Source: Sporosarcina sp. Marseille-Q4063 (GTDB lineage Bacteria > Bacillota > Bacilli > Bacillales_A > Planococcaceae). Taken from it: a stretch of DNA of 64,000 bases. Shown in pieces: positions 15,945 to 25,993 of this stretch (the stretch's first letter is position 1; the number at the start of each line of letters is the position of its first letter). A program made the translations under genes and the position numbers. Where the stretch lies: contig NZ_CP070502.1 of assembly GCF_018309085.1 (NCBI RefSeq), positions 2,971,001-3,035,000 on the forward strand, in the 5' to 3' direction. The notes under the pieces were generated by a model. The model saw only the letters and a list, made by a program, of their open reading frames with translations. It had not been told where the DNA came from and made no database searches.

Positions 15945-17245
15945 GTAAATTAGGCAACATCACCATCGCAGTCGTGATTAGTTCGTTTTTAGCGTTCAAC
16001 TTTTATTTGCTGTTCAATAAAGAAAGTAAAATTAGCAAATCATTATATGTTAGCGAGTTTGAAAGATTAACCGCTGGCGATTTCACCAAGGAAATGTCGA
16101 AAGAAGGGCTTATCTCTCCGCAAGAATTGTCGACGGTGTATGTCGGAAATGAAGATGAAGTCGAAAGTTGGCTTATTTCCGAAGGCGATGACGTCAAAAT
16201 CGGCGATGAGCTAGCTTTATTGAATACAGCGCGTTCGGATGAAGAAAATGAACTTTTGAACACGAAACATCAAGCGCTTCTTCAACAAAAAAGTGAAATG
16301 GAATCACTGATTACGAACTTGAATACTTCAAAATCAACAACGGGTACAGACAGTTCATCCAATGTCGATCGAGATGAAAATGTGACGGAAGTTGAAGGCG
16401 GGGCAAAAATCGAACTCGAATTTAAAGTAGATTTCACAGTCGATGTGACGCAAGAAGGTTCTTATGCGCAAGCACATGCGGCGGCGGAACAACAATTGGC
16501 GGAGATTGCCAAAGAACTTACCGTCGTCGAAGCGCAATTGGCGCAGGAGTCGTCGAATACCGCAATCATTAGCCCGGTTTCAGGAGTTGTTTCCAATGTC
16601 ATTCGACACGGTTCGAAGCTGGCCGTTGATATCTACAGCGCTGAAAAAATTATCACAACGTACGCCAAAGATCATGAGTGGCAATTGATTGAAGAAGGCG
16701 ACCGCGTTTCGATTCAAGGCGAAGGTCCGGTTGGCATCAAAGAAGGAAATGTCATATCCGTTTCAGAACTTCCTGCCGCTGATAATAAGTTGATTGAAAC
16801 ATACAAAAAAATCGACAGTGAAAAATCCATTAATCCGCTGGCGTATTATGAAGTGCAAATGGCAACGCCCGAAGAGCTGGGGGCGACACCATACGGGCAT
16901 AATGTAAATACAACGATTATCATAGACGAAGCGTTGGGTGCCGTTGCTGTCAATGAAGATTGGGTCAGTCGTTCCGACAAAAAATCCGCACGAGGAATGA
17001 TCATCGACGAATCCGGCAAAGCAATCACCGTCAAACTTACGACGCCATTTGTTGAAGACACGCGTATTGTCGTAACGGAAGGCCTAGCCTCTGGACAAGT
17101 AGTTTTTCCAATGCCGAAGCCGACCCATGATATCCATAAAGGCAATCCAAGCGTTTTTCTAAAAATGCCGACGGATATGCCGACCAAAAAAGAATGGAAA
17201 TCACGGACTTGGAAGGAATATTTGAAATTTATGATATTGAAATGA
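15941..17245 (+). CDS. YknX/HlyD-type membrane fusion protein
   Basis: A 434-residue protein with one N-terminal membrane anchor (about residues 6-24), a lipoyl-like half motif (SWLISEGDDVKIGDELALLN, residues about 85-104), a central coiled-coil/linker region (about 110-205), the second lipoyl half (NTAIISPVSGVVS, about 206-218) and a beta-barrel part. It corresponds to the adaptor of an RND or ABC efflux system such as YknX. Start ATG overlaps the upstream stop. It ends at a terminator with no ABC genes behind it, so its transporter is not encoded here. Confidence 0.75.
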   Translation: MSKLGNITIAVVISSFLAFNFYLLFNKESKISKSLYVSEFERLTAGDFTKEMSKEGLISPQELSTVYVGNEDEVESWLISEGDDVKIGDELALLNTARSDEENELLNTKHQALLQQKSEMESLITNLNTSKSTTGTDSSSNVDRDENVTEVEGGAKIELEFKVDFTVDVTQEGSYAQAHAAAEQQLAEIAKELTVVEAQLAQESSNTAIISPVSGVVSNVIRHGSKLAVDIYSAEKIITTYAKDHEWQLIEEGDRVSIQGEGPVGIKEGNVISVSELPAADNKLIETYKKIDSEKSINPLAYYEVQMATPEELGATPYGHNVNTTIIIDEALGAVAVNEDWVSRSDKKSARGMIIDESGKAITVKLTTPFVEDTRIVVTEGLASGQVVFPMPKPTHDIHKGNPSVFLKMPTDMPTKKEWKSRTWKEYLKFMILK

Positions 17246-17253
17246 TGGAAAGG

Positions 17254-17278
17254 CCACTAAATTTTAGTGGTCTTTTTT
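17254..17278 (+). terminator. Terminator of the yknWX-like pair
   Basis: CCACTAAA-T-TTTAGTGG stem followed by TCTTTTTTT. Confidence 0.85.
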
Positions 17279-17338
17279 TATTTTATTAATATCCTGCAAC
17301 CGCAACCATATATTTACAAAATTTAAAAAGTAGTCAAT

Positions 17339-17375
17339 AGGGATTGATATCTATAAAAATCAATGACCCTTTTTA
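17339..17375 (+). terminator. Second hairpin upstream of protease 1
   Basis: AGGGATTGAT (17339-17348) pairs with ATCAAT-GA-CCCT (17359-17370), followed by TTTT. Outer AGTAGT/ACTACT arms extend it. It could be a backup terminator or part of an attenuator leader. Confidence 0.5.
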
Positions 17376-17523
17376 ACTACTAAGCGACTTAATAACTATA
17401 GTCCTTTAGAATGAATTTTCGGTATAGTCAGAAACCGACAATCTTTTCGGTCTATTTATGATAGATTCATATTGTCAGACATTTAGGACAAGTGTCTCGA
17501 AGATAATTAAGGGAGGAATGAAC

Positions 17524-20500
17524 TTGAAGAGTAAGAACAGGATTAGCTTTTTTAGCAGTTTATTAACATTCATCATGATCTTCACACTCCTAACACCTGC
17601 ATTCGCATCGGCGAATTCAGGAAGCATACCATCTAAATCGTCTATTCCAAATGAAAGCACGATGCAGATGAAAGCGGCAATTGCGGAACAAGACCAGTTA
17701 CGAAATCAGTTGCCAGCGCTTCATAAAGATTTGCAAAAAGAGAAAGGCCAACATGATGTTGAAGTCATCATTCACCTTTCTGAAGATCCGATTGCATTAA
17801 CAGAAGGGAAAAAGAGTCTAAAACAACTTCCGTTCAATGCATCTGAAAGAGCGAAAGAGCAACAAAAAATTAACGCGCAACAAAAAGCTGTAAAAAATGC
17901 AATGAAAACACACAAGCTTCTTGTTAAAGAAGGCTTTGCTTATGAAACAGTATTAAATGGATTCTCAGCAACAGTGAAAGCGGACGACCTTGAGAAACTT
18001 CTTGAAATCAAAGGGGTAACACTCGTCGAACCGGTTGTTGAAGTTCATGCTTATGAAGATTCATCAGAAAATGCAGGTGGAGAAGTTAGTCCGATGATGG
18101 ATACAAGTCATTCATTCCTCGGTATTGAAAGAATTTGGAATAAAGGCATTAAAGGCCAAGGTATCAAAGTGGGGGTTTTAGATACAGGAATCGATTATCA
18201 TCACCCTGAATTTGAAGGCATCTATAAAGGTGGTTGGAACTTTATCGAGCACGATGATAGATACACAAGTCCGCGTGCAGATGACGATCCTTATGAAACA
18301 ACACCATCCGAACGAGCAAGTGGTGTACCTGAATTTAACGCAAACGGAAGTTCATTTTACACTTCCCACGGTACGCACGTAGCTGGAACGATTGCTGCAC
18401 TTGGGAACAACGAATACGGAATTGCGGGTCTTGCACCTGAAGTTGATTTGCACGCTTACCGTGTTCTTGGCGCTTACGGTAGTGGATCAAACGCTGGCGT
18501 TATCGCGGGTATCAATAAAGCGGTTGAAGAAGGTATGGATATTATCAACCTTTCTCTCGGCGGCGGAAATAACTCGTCAACGACTGCAGATACAATTGCA
18601 ATTAACAACGCAATGATGGCGGGTACAGTAGCTGTATCAGCAACAGGTAACTCAGGTCCAAATCGTGGCACAATCGGAACACCAGCAGCGGCGGCACTAG
18701 GGATTGCAGTCGGAAACACGACAAACCCAGAAACAATGTACAACATTAATGTTTCAGTGCAAGCAGGAGATCTTGATCTCTCAAAACAGCTTAATTTAAT
18801 GTCTACAACATATGGCACGGATGTTACGGAACAATTATCTGGTGAATTTGAGTTAGTCCCAGTTCCAGGTGTTGGTAATGTCGGTGATTTCAACGGCGTC
18901 GATGTTGACGGAAAAGTAGCGTTGATTTCCCGAGGTGAGATTGCATTCGTTGATAAAATCGCAAATGCAAAAGCCAACGGTGCAGTTGCAACAATTATTC
19001 ACAACTTTGCAGGAGGATCCAATGCGCCAGATATTTCAAATGTATTCCTCGGAGATGACTTTGAATTCCTGCCAACTGTCGATATGTCTTGGACAGATGG
19101 AGAGGCAATTCGAACAGCTCTCGGCGGTGGAAATGGAACGGTTTCATTTAGCAATGTAGACAGCACGACAACAGAAGGCGACGAAGTGAATAATTCAAGT
19201 TCACGCGGACCAACGACGCCGCATTTTGATATCAAACCTGACGTATCCGCACCAGGAACAAACATTATGTCGACAATTCCGATGTATGGAAAAGAAGTTC
19301 CAGATGCAGATTACTCGAAAGCATTCACACGTAAAACAGGTACTTCAATGGCAACACCGCATATTGCAGGAATTGCAGCGCTTATTATGAACGCAAATCC
19401 AGATTGGAATGCATTTGACGTAAAAGTCTCGCTATCCAATACAGCAAAAATATTAGATACGGAAAAATATGACGTCTTTGCTCAAGGTCCTGGACGAGTT
19501 CAGCCTTATGAAGCGGCATATCCGAATGCACTCGCTTATGCGGAAGATACAGTAGTATCCGATGGCGTTGAAGTAGACAATCCAAAAGGAACAGTTACAT
19601 TTGGACACCTACCAGAAATTGCTGATGGAGATGTTTCTTTAACAAAACAAGTTCGCGTGAAAAATCTTTCAGGCGAATCAAGTGAGTACAATGTATCCGT
19701 TGAAGTCACTAAATCATTTGGCGATGCCAATGTGACAGTGGATACTTCATCGTTCACATTAGGCGATGAGCAAATGTTAAACTTCACACTAAATGCGTCA
19801 CAAGCGGCAGCACCTGCCGGCAGTGAAATACTCGGCTACATCCACATTACAGATGGTGTAACGGAACTTTCATTACCATTTGCAGCTGACTTCTCGCCTG
19901 CAGTAGAAGGAAAAACTGGAATTGAAAACTTCGAGCTTTCGGGTTACGACGTATCATTCCACCCAGATAGCACGGGAGATCCATTGCAACTGACATTTGA
20001 TTTACACAATAATGTCTCAATCAACTATATCGAGCTATGGGATTTCTTTGACCCAGATGGCGGCGCATATGGCGATGGGTATATCGGTTATCTGCATGCC
20101 GGAGACTATTTAGGAGCAGGCAGCTACTACCTAGATATTGACGGACAATATGCTCCGTGGGGTGGAACTGGATTAGAAATGATTCCGGATAGCGTCTATA
20201 CAGTTGACTTTACTGGGCTAAATGCCGATTCTCATGGAGATCCAATTATTTTCGACTGGGATGGCCCATTATTTGTAAAGAGCACACAGTCTGAAATTGA
20301 ATCAGCTGAAGAGCATGTTGCGACAGACTCAACATACAACTTCACTGGATCAGTAATTGACAACTACATCGATTACTCACGTAATGGATTTGGCTATAAC
20401 GTCAATACAAAACTTGCAACAACATTCGAAGCGAAAGATGCTGACGGCAATGTCGTATCAAGCGGACCTGTGAATCTTGCACAAAACGGTTCATTCGCAT

Positions 20501-21138
20501 TCGACGTAACTGGACTTGCGGACGGCGATAACACGGTTACAATCTTCGTAAACGACGCAGCAGGGAATAGCGCTGAAGCTTCCTATGTAGTTTCGTACGA
20601 AGAAGTCATTGTTGACCCAGAACCAGAAGATCCAGAGTACGTTGTTTCTCCAGGTGAAATCGAAGACCAAATTGGCGGCGATTCAAAAGAAATCACAATC
20701 GCTGTACCAGCGTTCGATGAAGCTATGAACATCGAAATCGACGAAGCAATTGTGAATACGATTGTGGTATCAAAAATGGACGTAGTCGTTGAAACTGGCG
20801 ACGGTTTTTCTTTCAACCTAGCTAGAAAAGTTATCAAGAAACTAGCAAATGGAACAGACGGCACGTTAACAATCGCGTTAACTAAAGAAGCATCGACGGG
20901 GCCGAATGCAATTTCAGACGTCTACTCATTCAATTTCGAAACGGGCGATGGCGCTGTGATTGACATCGGTAAAGAAAAAATCGACATCACAATCCCAGTC
21001 GACGTTTCAGACGTCAAGAAAACAAACAAACTTACCGTTCTAGATCTAGAGAACAATAGAACGTACAACCTGAAATACAAAGACGGCATCGCAACATTCA
21101 AAGCCGACGGACCAGGCAAGTTTGTCGCAGTAGATTAA
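17524..21138 (+). CDS. Vpr-like secreted subtilase 1 (S8, PA insert)
   Basis: A 1204-residue secreted serine protease. After a signal peptide (cleavage near FASA) come an I9-type propeptide region (VEVIIHLSEDPIALTEG), the S8 catalytic domain with Asp220 (VLDTGID), His282 (SHGTHVAGT), oxyanion Asn376 (ATGNSG) and Ser608 (GTSMATPH), and a PA insert at about 440-555. A long beta-rich C-terminal region follows, including a segment (about 1025-1200) resembling those in S-layer-associated proteins; no SLH or LPxTG motif is seen. It is much longer than B. subtilis Vpr (about 806). TTG 17524 fits GGGAGGA better than ATG 17518, which touches it. It is followed by a paralogue of the same architecture. 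Confidence 0.9.
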   Translation: MKSKNRISFFSSLLTFIMIFTLLTPAFASANSGSIPSKSSIPNESTMQMKAAIAEQDQLRNQLPALHKDLQKEKGQHDVEVIIHLSEDPIALTEGKKSLKQLPFNASERAKEQQKINAQQKAVKNAMKTHKLLVKEGFAYETVLNGFSATVKADDLEKLLEIKGVTLVEPVVEVHAYEDSSENAGGEVSPMMDTSHSFLGIERIWNKGIKGQGIKVGVLDTGIDYHHPEFEGIYKGGWNFIEHDDRYTSPRADDDPYETTPSERASGVPEFNANGSSFYTSHGTHVAGTIAALGNNEYGIAGLAPEVDLHAYRVLGAYGSGSNAGVIAGINKAVEEGMDIINLSLGGGNNSSTTADTIAINNAMMAGTVAVSATGNSGPNRGTIGTPAAAALGIAVGNTTNPETMYNINVSVQAGDLDLSKQLNLMSTTYGTDVTEQLSGEFELVPVPGVGNVGDFNGVDVDGKVALISRGEIAFVDKIANAKANGAVATIIHNFAGGSNAPDISNVFLGDDFEFLPTVDMSWTDGEAIRTALGGGNGTVSFSNVDSTTTEGDEVNNSSSRGPTTPHFDIKPDVSAPGTNIMSTIPMYGKEVPDADYSKAFTRKTGTSMATPHIAGIAALIMNANPDWNAFDVKVSLSNTAKILDTEKYDVFAQGPGRVQPYEAAYPNALAYAEDTVVSDGVEVDNPKGTVTFGHLPEIADGDVSLTKQVRVKNLSGESSEYNVSVEVTKSFGDANVTVDTSSFTLGDEQMLNFTLNASQAAAPAGSEILGYIHITDGVTELSLPFAADFSPAVEGKTGIENFELSGYDVSFHPDSTGDPLQLTFDLHNNVSINYIELWDFFDPDGGAYGDGYIGYLHAGDYLGAGSYYLDIDGQYAPWGGTGLEMIPDSVYTVDFTGLNADSHGDPIIFDWDGPLFVKSTQSEIESAEEHVATDSTYNFTGSVIDNYIDYSRNGFGYNVNTKLATTFEAKDADGNVVSSGPVNLAQNGSFAFDVTGLADGDNTVTIFVNDAAGNSAEASYVVSYEEVIVDPEPEDPEYVVSPGEIEDQIGGDSKEITIAVPAFDEAMNIEIDEAIVNTIVVSKMDVVVETGDGFSFNLARKVIKKLANGTDGTLTIALTKEASTGPNAISDVYSFNFETGDGAVIDIGKEKIDITIPVDVSDVKKTNKLTVLDLENNRTYNLKYKDGIATFKADGPGKFVAVD

Positions 21139-21147
21139 GTAGAATAG

Positions 21148-21182
21148 AGCCGCTCCGAAGATCATTTCGGGGTGGCTTTTTC
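21148..21182 (+). terminator. Terminator of protease 1
   Basis: AGCCGCTCCGAA pairs with TTTCGGGGTGGCT with small mismatches, then TTTTT. Confidence 0.75.
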
Positions 21183-21319
21183 TAATCAACCCCTCAAACC
21201 TAGCGAAACGACCAAAGTCGCCATCCAAACGACTAAAGCAGCCGCCGAAGCGACTAAAGCGTCATCTCAAACGACTAATGTTGCCGCCGAAACGACCAAA
21301 GCGGTCTGCCAAACGACTA

Positions 21320-21418
21320 AAGTCTCCAAAAAAGTAAACCGAAGTGCTTTATTTGTTGAAGCTGGAACGTATTACGGCAGGAATACTTATTGCTTTGTAC
21401 AAATTTTACAGCGTCTGC
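21320..21418 (+). repeat. Hairpin element copy 4
   Basis: TCTCCAAAAAAGTAAACCG, AAGTGC, ATTTGTTGAAGCTGGAACGTATTACG and TTTGTACAAA are recognisable. The right arm is altered (AACGTAT), weakening the inner hairpin. Confidence 0.8.
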
Positions 21419-21533
21419 AAACGACCAAAGTAGCCAGCGAAACGACTAAAGAACCTCTCGAAACGCCCAAAGCCGATCCGCAAACGACTAATGTTGCTCT
21501 CGAAACGCCCAAAGCGGCATCTCAAACGACCAA

Positions 21534-21632
21534 AGTCTCCAAAAAGGTAATCCGAAGTGCTTTATTTGTTGAAGCCGGAACAGCATTACGACAGCAACAC
21601 TTATCGCTTTGTACAAATTTTACAGCGTCTTC
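21534..21632 (+). repeat. Hairpin element copy 5
   Basis: Same element with one extra base in AACAGCATTACG, which explains the 109-nt rather than 108-nt distance between flanking cores. The TTTGTACAAA palindrome is intact. Confidence 0.8.
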
Positions 21633-21893
21633 AAACGACCAATGCCGCCCGCCCCGTCAAAACTCCCCCTCAAACTCTCCCCAGAGCATCACCTAGTAAA
21701 TCTCGCCCATTATTCCCCAAACAATAATCCAGATTAACCAAAATCACCCAATTCCACTAAGTGCCAAAAGATACATTTCTCCAAAAGCTCAAAAAATATC
21801 ACCGAAATCTATTAATTACTAATACTCTTATGTTATGATTCTATCGTCGCACAATTACTACTAGTGCAAATAAAACAAAAGGGGAAATGAGAA

Positions 21894-24800
21894 TTGAAGA
21901 AAAATAACTTCATGAAGTTGCTAAGCACTTTTCTAGCGTTCGTCATGGTTCTTTCCTTATTGACACCAATTTCATCCGTGTCAGCAGCAAAGACAGAACC
22001 TTTTAAAACGGACAAGCAAAGTGAAAGCGTCATGCAACAAAAACTAGCAATCGCCGAACAACTACGATTGACAGAGCAAGCGCCAAGATTACATAAAGAC
22101 CTCGAAGAACTGAAAGGAAATCAGGAAGTAGATGTCATTATCCATCTTTCTGAAAAACCTGTTGCACTTGAAAAAGGAATCACAGAAGCAAAAGGACAAA
22201 AATTCTCAGCAGCAAATAAAAAATCAGCCAAAGCAAAAGTTGCATCGCAACAAGGTATGATGAAAAAAGCCATGAATGCTAACGAAATTTCATTCAAAGA
22301 AGGCTATAGTTACGACACTGTATTAAACGGATTCGCAGCTACAGTTAAAGCGGACGATCTCGAGAAATTACTCGAAGTCGATGGCGTCACACTTGTCGAA
22401 CCAGACGCGGAAGTCCATGCCTATGAAGATAATTCAGCAACATCGGACGGCAAAGTCGGAGTCGCAATGGATACAAGCACTTCATTCTTAGGGATTGAAC
22501 CACTATGGGCTGAAGGTTATGAAGGCCAAGGAATCAAAGTGGCGGTTCTCGACACGGGAATCGACGCGGATCACCCTGATTTCGCAGGAATTTATAAAGG
22601 CGGAAAGAACTTTATTCCCAATTCATCAACCTACACAAAAGAGCGTGCAGATGATGACGCATCTGAAACATTGCCATCAGAACGGCCAGAAAGCATGCCG
22701 GAATTCAATGCTAACGGAAGTTCGTTCTACACATCCCACGGCACGCACGTGGCAGGAACAATCGCGGCAATCGGTAACAACGAATTTGGCATTAAAGGAA
22801 TCGCGCCAAAAGTAGACCTCTACGCATACCGCGTTCTCGGCGCTTATGGTAGCGGAGCGACTTCCGGCATCGTTGCGGCGATTGAAGAAGCAGTTATCCA
22901 GGAAATGGATGTTATTAATCTTTCATTGGGTGGCGGATCAAATACAGAAACAGACACGGGTTCATACGCCATCAATAACGCAATGCTCGCTGGCGTTATT
23001 TCAGTAATCGCAACAGGCAACTCCGGTCCGAATCGTGGAACAATGGGAACACCCGCAACTGCACCTTTTGGAATTGCAGTTGGAAACACGACAAATCCAG
23101 AAAATAGATATAACGTAAACGTTTCAGTAGAAGCAGGCGACTACAGTCTTTCTTCTCAACTGAACTTAATGTCGACGACTTACGGTGCAAACCTTGAAGA
23201 TCAACTTGCAGGCGAATTAAACCTTGTCGCAGTCCCAGGTATCGGGAAATCTGCTGATTTCGACGGCATAAACGTCGAAGGAAAAGTCGCGTTAATCGCA
23301 CGCGGAGAAATCCCATTCGTTGAAAAAATCGAAAACGCGAAAAACAATGGTGCAATCGCGACAATTATTCACAACTCACATAACGGATCGAATACACCGG
23401 ATATTTCAAACGTATTCCTAGGCGATGACTTTGCATTCCTTCCGACAGTAGATATGTCATACACGGATGGAACCGCAATTCGCGCCGCGCTTGAAAATGC
23501 GGACGGAAAAGTTTCTTTCAATAATGTCAACTTCACAGCAACTGAAGGCGACGAAGTAAACGATTCAAGTTCACGCGGACCTTCCGTGCCGAATTTCGAC
23601 ATCAAACCAGACGTCAGTGCACCAGGAACAAATATCATGTCAACAATCCCGATGTACAAAGCGGATTTCCCAGATGCGACTTACGAGCATGCTTACACAA
23701 GAAAAACAGGTACATCTATGGCAACACCGCACATCGCAGGAATTGCAGCACTTGTACAACAAGCTAACCCCGATTGGAATGCATTCGACGTCAAAGTCGC
23801 GCTATCCAACACAGCTAAAATACTAGACACAGATAAATACGACGTATTCGCACAAGGCGCAGGTCGCGTAAATGCATACGCCGCAGCACACGCAAATGTC
23901 CTTGCATATGCAGTAGACGAAGCATTACCGGATGCTGATAGCCAAAAAATTGAAAACTTAAAAGGAACCGTCACTTTCGGTCCACAATCACTTGAAGAAG
24001 ATCTAACGGTTACCAAAGAAATTCTCGTCAAAGACCTTAAAAACGTCGGCGGAAACTACGATGTATCTGTAGACGTTACAAAAGGATTCGCAGACGCAGC
24101 AGTAACGGTCGACAAATCTACATTCACATTAGAAGGCGAAGAAGTAATCACTGTTACACTAACAGCTTCACAAAACGAAAACACGAAACCAGGCGATGAA
24201 ATCCTAGGATACATCCACATCAACGGTGGCGATTCCGAACTTTCATTACCATTCGCAGCAGATTTCGGCGGAGTAGCAGCAGCAACCATCGAAAATATGA
24301 GCATTTCAGAAACTGATCTCTCATTCGACGGAGACGGCTACAAGGATTCTGCATTACTAGGATTCACGCTAACAGGCGATGTGAAAACGAATTTCATCGA
24401 ACTTTGGGATATGATGAACCCTAACGGCGGCGCATACGGCGATGGATACATCGGGTATTTACACGCGGGCACGTCATTGGGAGCGGGTTCTTACACGTTG
24501 ACTGTGGCGGGACAATACAACCCGTGGTCAGGGGACCCAGCAACAACAATTCCTGACGGTTTATACACAATTGACTTAACAGCCGTCACGGATGCAGGTC
24601 CAATTGGTGACTATGCAGGCCCAATCGTCGTTAAATCTTCGGCAGGTTCTATTAGGGGCACAGTCGAAGGTACGACAGCTACAGGTAAAATCGTAGATAA
24701 ATACGTAGACTATCAAGCTGAACTAGTCAAATACGGACTCGGCTATAACGTCAATACGAAACTCAAAGCAACATCTGAAGTAACAATCGACGGCGAAACC

Positions 24801-25451
24801 GTTTCAACACCAATCACGCTTCAACAAGACGGTTCATTTATATTCGATCTTGGCAATAAAAACCCGGAAAGCGTAGCCGTGAAATACGTTGATGCAGCCG
24901 GCAACTCAGCAGAAGAAGTAATTTTTGTTGGCAATGAAGAGCCGACTTATACCGTCCCTACAGATGAAATCGAATCGCAACTAAGCGACGAAAAAGCAAA
25001 AGAAGTAACAGTTTCCGCACCACAATTCGAAGAAGCATTAAATGTCGAAATTGACAGCGCGCTAGTAAAAGCACTAGAAGATTCGAAGAAAGATCTAGTC
25101 ATCGAAAGTGAAGAACTATCCTTCACGCTTACTAGCAAAGTTGTAGAAAAATTGTCTGAAGCAACAGACGGAACACTCACAATCGCGCTAACTAAAGAAG
25201 AAGCAACAAACGAAAAAGCAATTTCCGAAGTTTATTCCTTCCGCTTTGTCACAGGCGAGGACCAAACGGAAATCCTCATCGGCAATGAAAAAATCGACGT
25301 CACACTCACAGTTGATGCATCAAACGTAAATAAAACAAATCAACTATGGGCGCAAGATCTGAATAGCGGCGAATCATTCAAAGCAAAATACAATAACAAC
25401 GCCGCAACATTTAAATCAGACGGACCAGGAAAATTCGTCATAGTAAAATAA
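21894..25451 (+). CDS. Vpr-like secreted subtilase 2 (S8, PA insert)
   Basis: An 1185-residue paralogue of the upstream protease with the same order: signal peptide ending near SVSAA, propeptide, S8 domain with PA insert, beta-rich tail. The catalytic residues fall on the same numbers, Asp220 (VLDTGID), His282 (SHGTHVAGT) and Ser608 (GTSMATPH), with oxyanion Asn376, so the catalytic halves align without gaps. It starts at TTG 21894, weakly preceded by AAAGGGGAAA. No wall-anchoring motif is seen. The tandem pair probably arose by duplication and supplies extracellular protein degradation; substrate differences cannot be read. Confidence 0.9.
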   Translation: MKKNNFMKLLSTFLAFVMVLSLLTPISSVSAAKTEPFKTDKQSESVMQQKLAIAEQLRLTEQAPRLHKDLEELKGNQEVDVIIHLSEKPVALEKGITEAKGQKFSAANKKSAKAKVASQQGMMKKAMNANEISFKEGYSYDTVLNGFAATVKADDLEKLLEVDGVTLVEPDAEVHAYEDNSATSDGKVGVAMDTSTSFLGIEPLWAEGYEGQGIKVAVLDTGIDADHPDFAGIYKGGKNFIPNSSTYTKERADDDASETLPSERPESMPEFNANGSSFYTSHGTHVAGTIAAIGNNEFGIKGIAPKVDLYAYRVLGAYGSGATSGIVAAIEEAVIQEMDVINLSLGGGSNTETDTGSYAINNAMLAGVISVIATGNSGPNRGTMGTPATAPFGIAVGNTTNPENRYNVNVSVEAGDYSLSSQLNLMSTTYGANLEDQLAGELNLVAVPGIGKSADFDGINVEGKVALIARGEIPFVEKIENAKNNGAIATIIHNSHNGSNTPDISNVFLGDDFAFLPTVDMSYTDGTAIRAALENADGKVSFNNVNFTATEGDEVNDSSSRGPSVPNFDIKPDVSAPGTNIMSTIPMYKADFPDATYEHAYTRKTGTSMATPHIAGIAALVQQANPDWNAFDVKVALSNTAKILDTDKYDVFAQGAGRVNAYAAAHANVLAYAVDEALPDADSQKIENLKGTVTFGPQSLEEDLTVTKEILVKDLKNVGGNYDVSVDVTKGFADAAVTVDKSTFTLEGEEVITVTLTASQNENTKPGDEILGYIHINGGDSELSLPFAADFGGVAAATIENMSISETDLSFDGDGYKDSALLGFTLTGDVKTNFIELWDMMNPNGGAYGDGYIGYLHAGTSLGAGSYTLTVAGQYNPWSGDPATTIPDGLYTIDLTAVTDAGPIGDYAGPIVVKSSAGSIRGTVEGTTATGKIVDKYVDYQAELVKYGLGYNVNTKLKATSEVTIDGETVSTPITLQQDGSFIFDLGNKNPESVAVKYVDAAGNSAEEVIFVGNEEPTYTVPTDEIESQLSDEKAKEVTVSAPQFEEALNVEIDSALVKALEDSKKDLVIESEELSFTLTSKVVEKLSEATDGTLTIALTKEEATNEKAISEVYSFRFVTGEDQTEILIGNEKIDVTLTVDASNVNKTNQLWAQDLNSGESFKAKYNNNAATFKSDGPGKFVIVK

Positions 25452-25461
25452 GCAACACCAC

Positions 25462-25493
25462 ACGCCCCAGCAATTCAAGCTGGGGCGTTTTTT
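25462..25493 (+). terminator. Terminator of protease 2
   Basis: ACGCCCCAG / CTGGGGCGT stem around AATTCAAG, then TTTTT. Confidence 0.9.
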
Positions 25494-25497
25494 GTGG

Positions 25498-25831
25498 AAA
25501 CGACCAAAGTGGACGCCGAAACGACTAAAGAAGCCTCTCAAACGACTAAAGCAATCCTCGAAACGACTATAGAGTACTTTCAAACGACTAATATCGCTCC
25601 CCAAAAAGGTAATCGAAGTGCTTTATTTGTTGAAGCCGGAACAAACTACGAGGGCAACACTTATCGATTTGTACAAATTTTACAGCGCCTTCAAATAACC
25701 AAAAGCAGCCGGCAAAACGACTAAAGACGTCTACCAAACGACTAAAGCACGTCTCGAAACGACCAAAGCCTCCTCTCAAACGACTATAATACGCCGCAAA
25801 ACGACTATAGCCACCTCCCAAACGACCAAAG
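25498..25831 (+). repeat. 21-nt repeat array 4 (twelve units)
   Basis: Cores at 25498, 25519, 25540, 25561 and 25582, then after a hairpin element at 25693, 25715, 25736, 25757, 25778, 25799 and 25820. Only one interval departs from 21 (22 nt). It begins immediately after the terminator T tract of protease 2. Confidence 0.9.
25596..25692 (+). repeat. Hairpin element copy 6
   Basis: Contains AAGTGC, ATTTGTTGAAGCCGGAACAAA, CACTT and a perfect 12-bp palindrome ATTTGTACAAAT. The first part (CCCCAAAAAGGTAATCG) differs slightly from the other copies. Confidence 0.85.
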
Positions 25832-25993
25832 CTGCCAATCTACCGTCAATAAAAACCCCTACAATTCAATTTCAACACCATTTCCCCCACGAAAATTCAA
25901 TAATTCCCCCAATAAACCCATCAAAAATCAACCTTCCTCCACACTATAGGCACCCCCGATATATTTTGGTAATCTTAATAAGAGGTGATGTCT

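Larger units (their letters stand above)
21206..21644 (+). repeat. 21-nt repeat array 3 (thirteen units, two hairpin elements)
   Basis: Cores start at 21206, 21227, 21248, 21269, 21290 and 21311 (all 21 nt apart), resume after an element at 21419, 21440, 21461, 21482, 21503 and 21524, and once more at 21633. The gaps across the two hairpin elements are 108 and 109 nt. Variants include AAGCGAC and AAACGCC. It lies between the two paralogous protease genes. Confidence 0.9.

Noticed and set aside
21172..21696. Open frame of Thr/Lys-rich heptads (ETTK, QTTK) across array 3
   Set aside because: The 21-nt period keeps any frame open as seven-residue units. There is no ribosome site, frames are also open on the other strand, and single-base indels in other copies break the frame.
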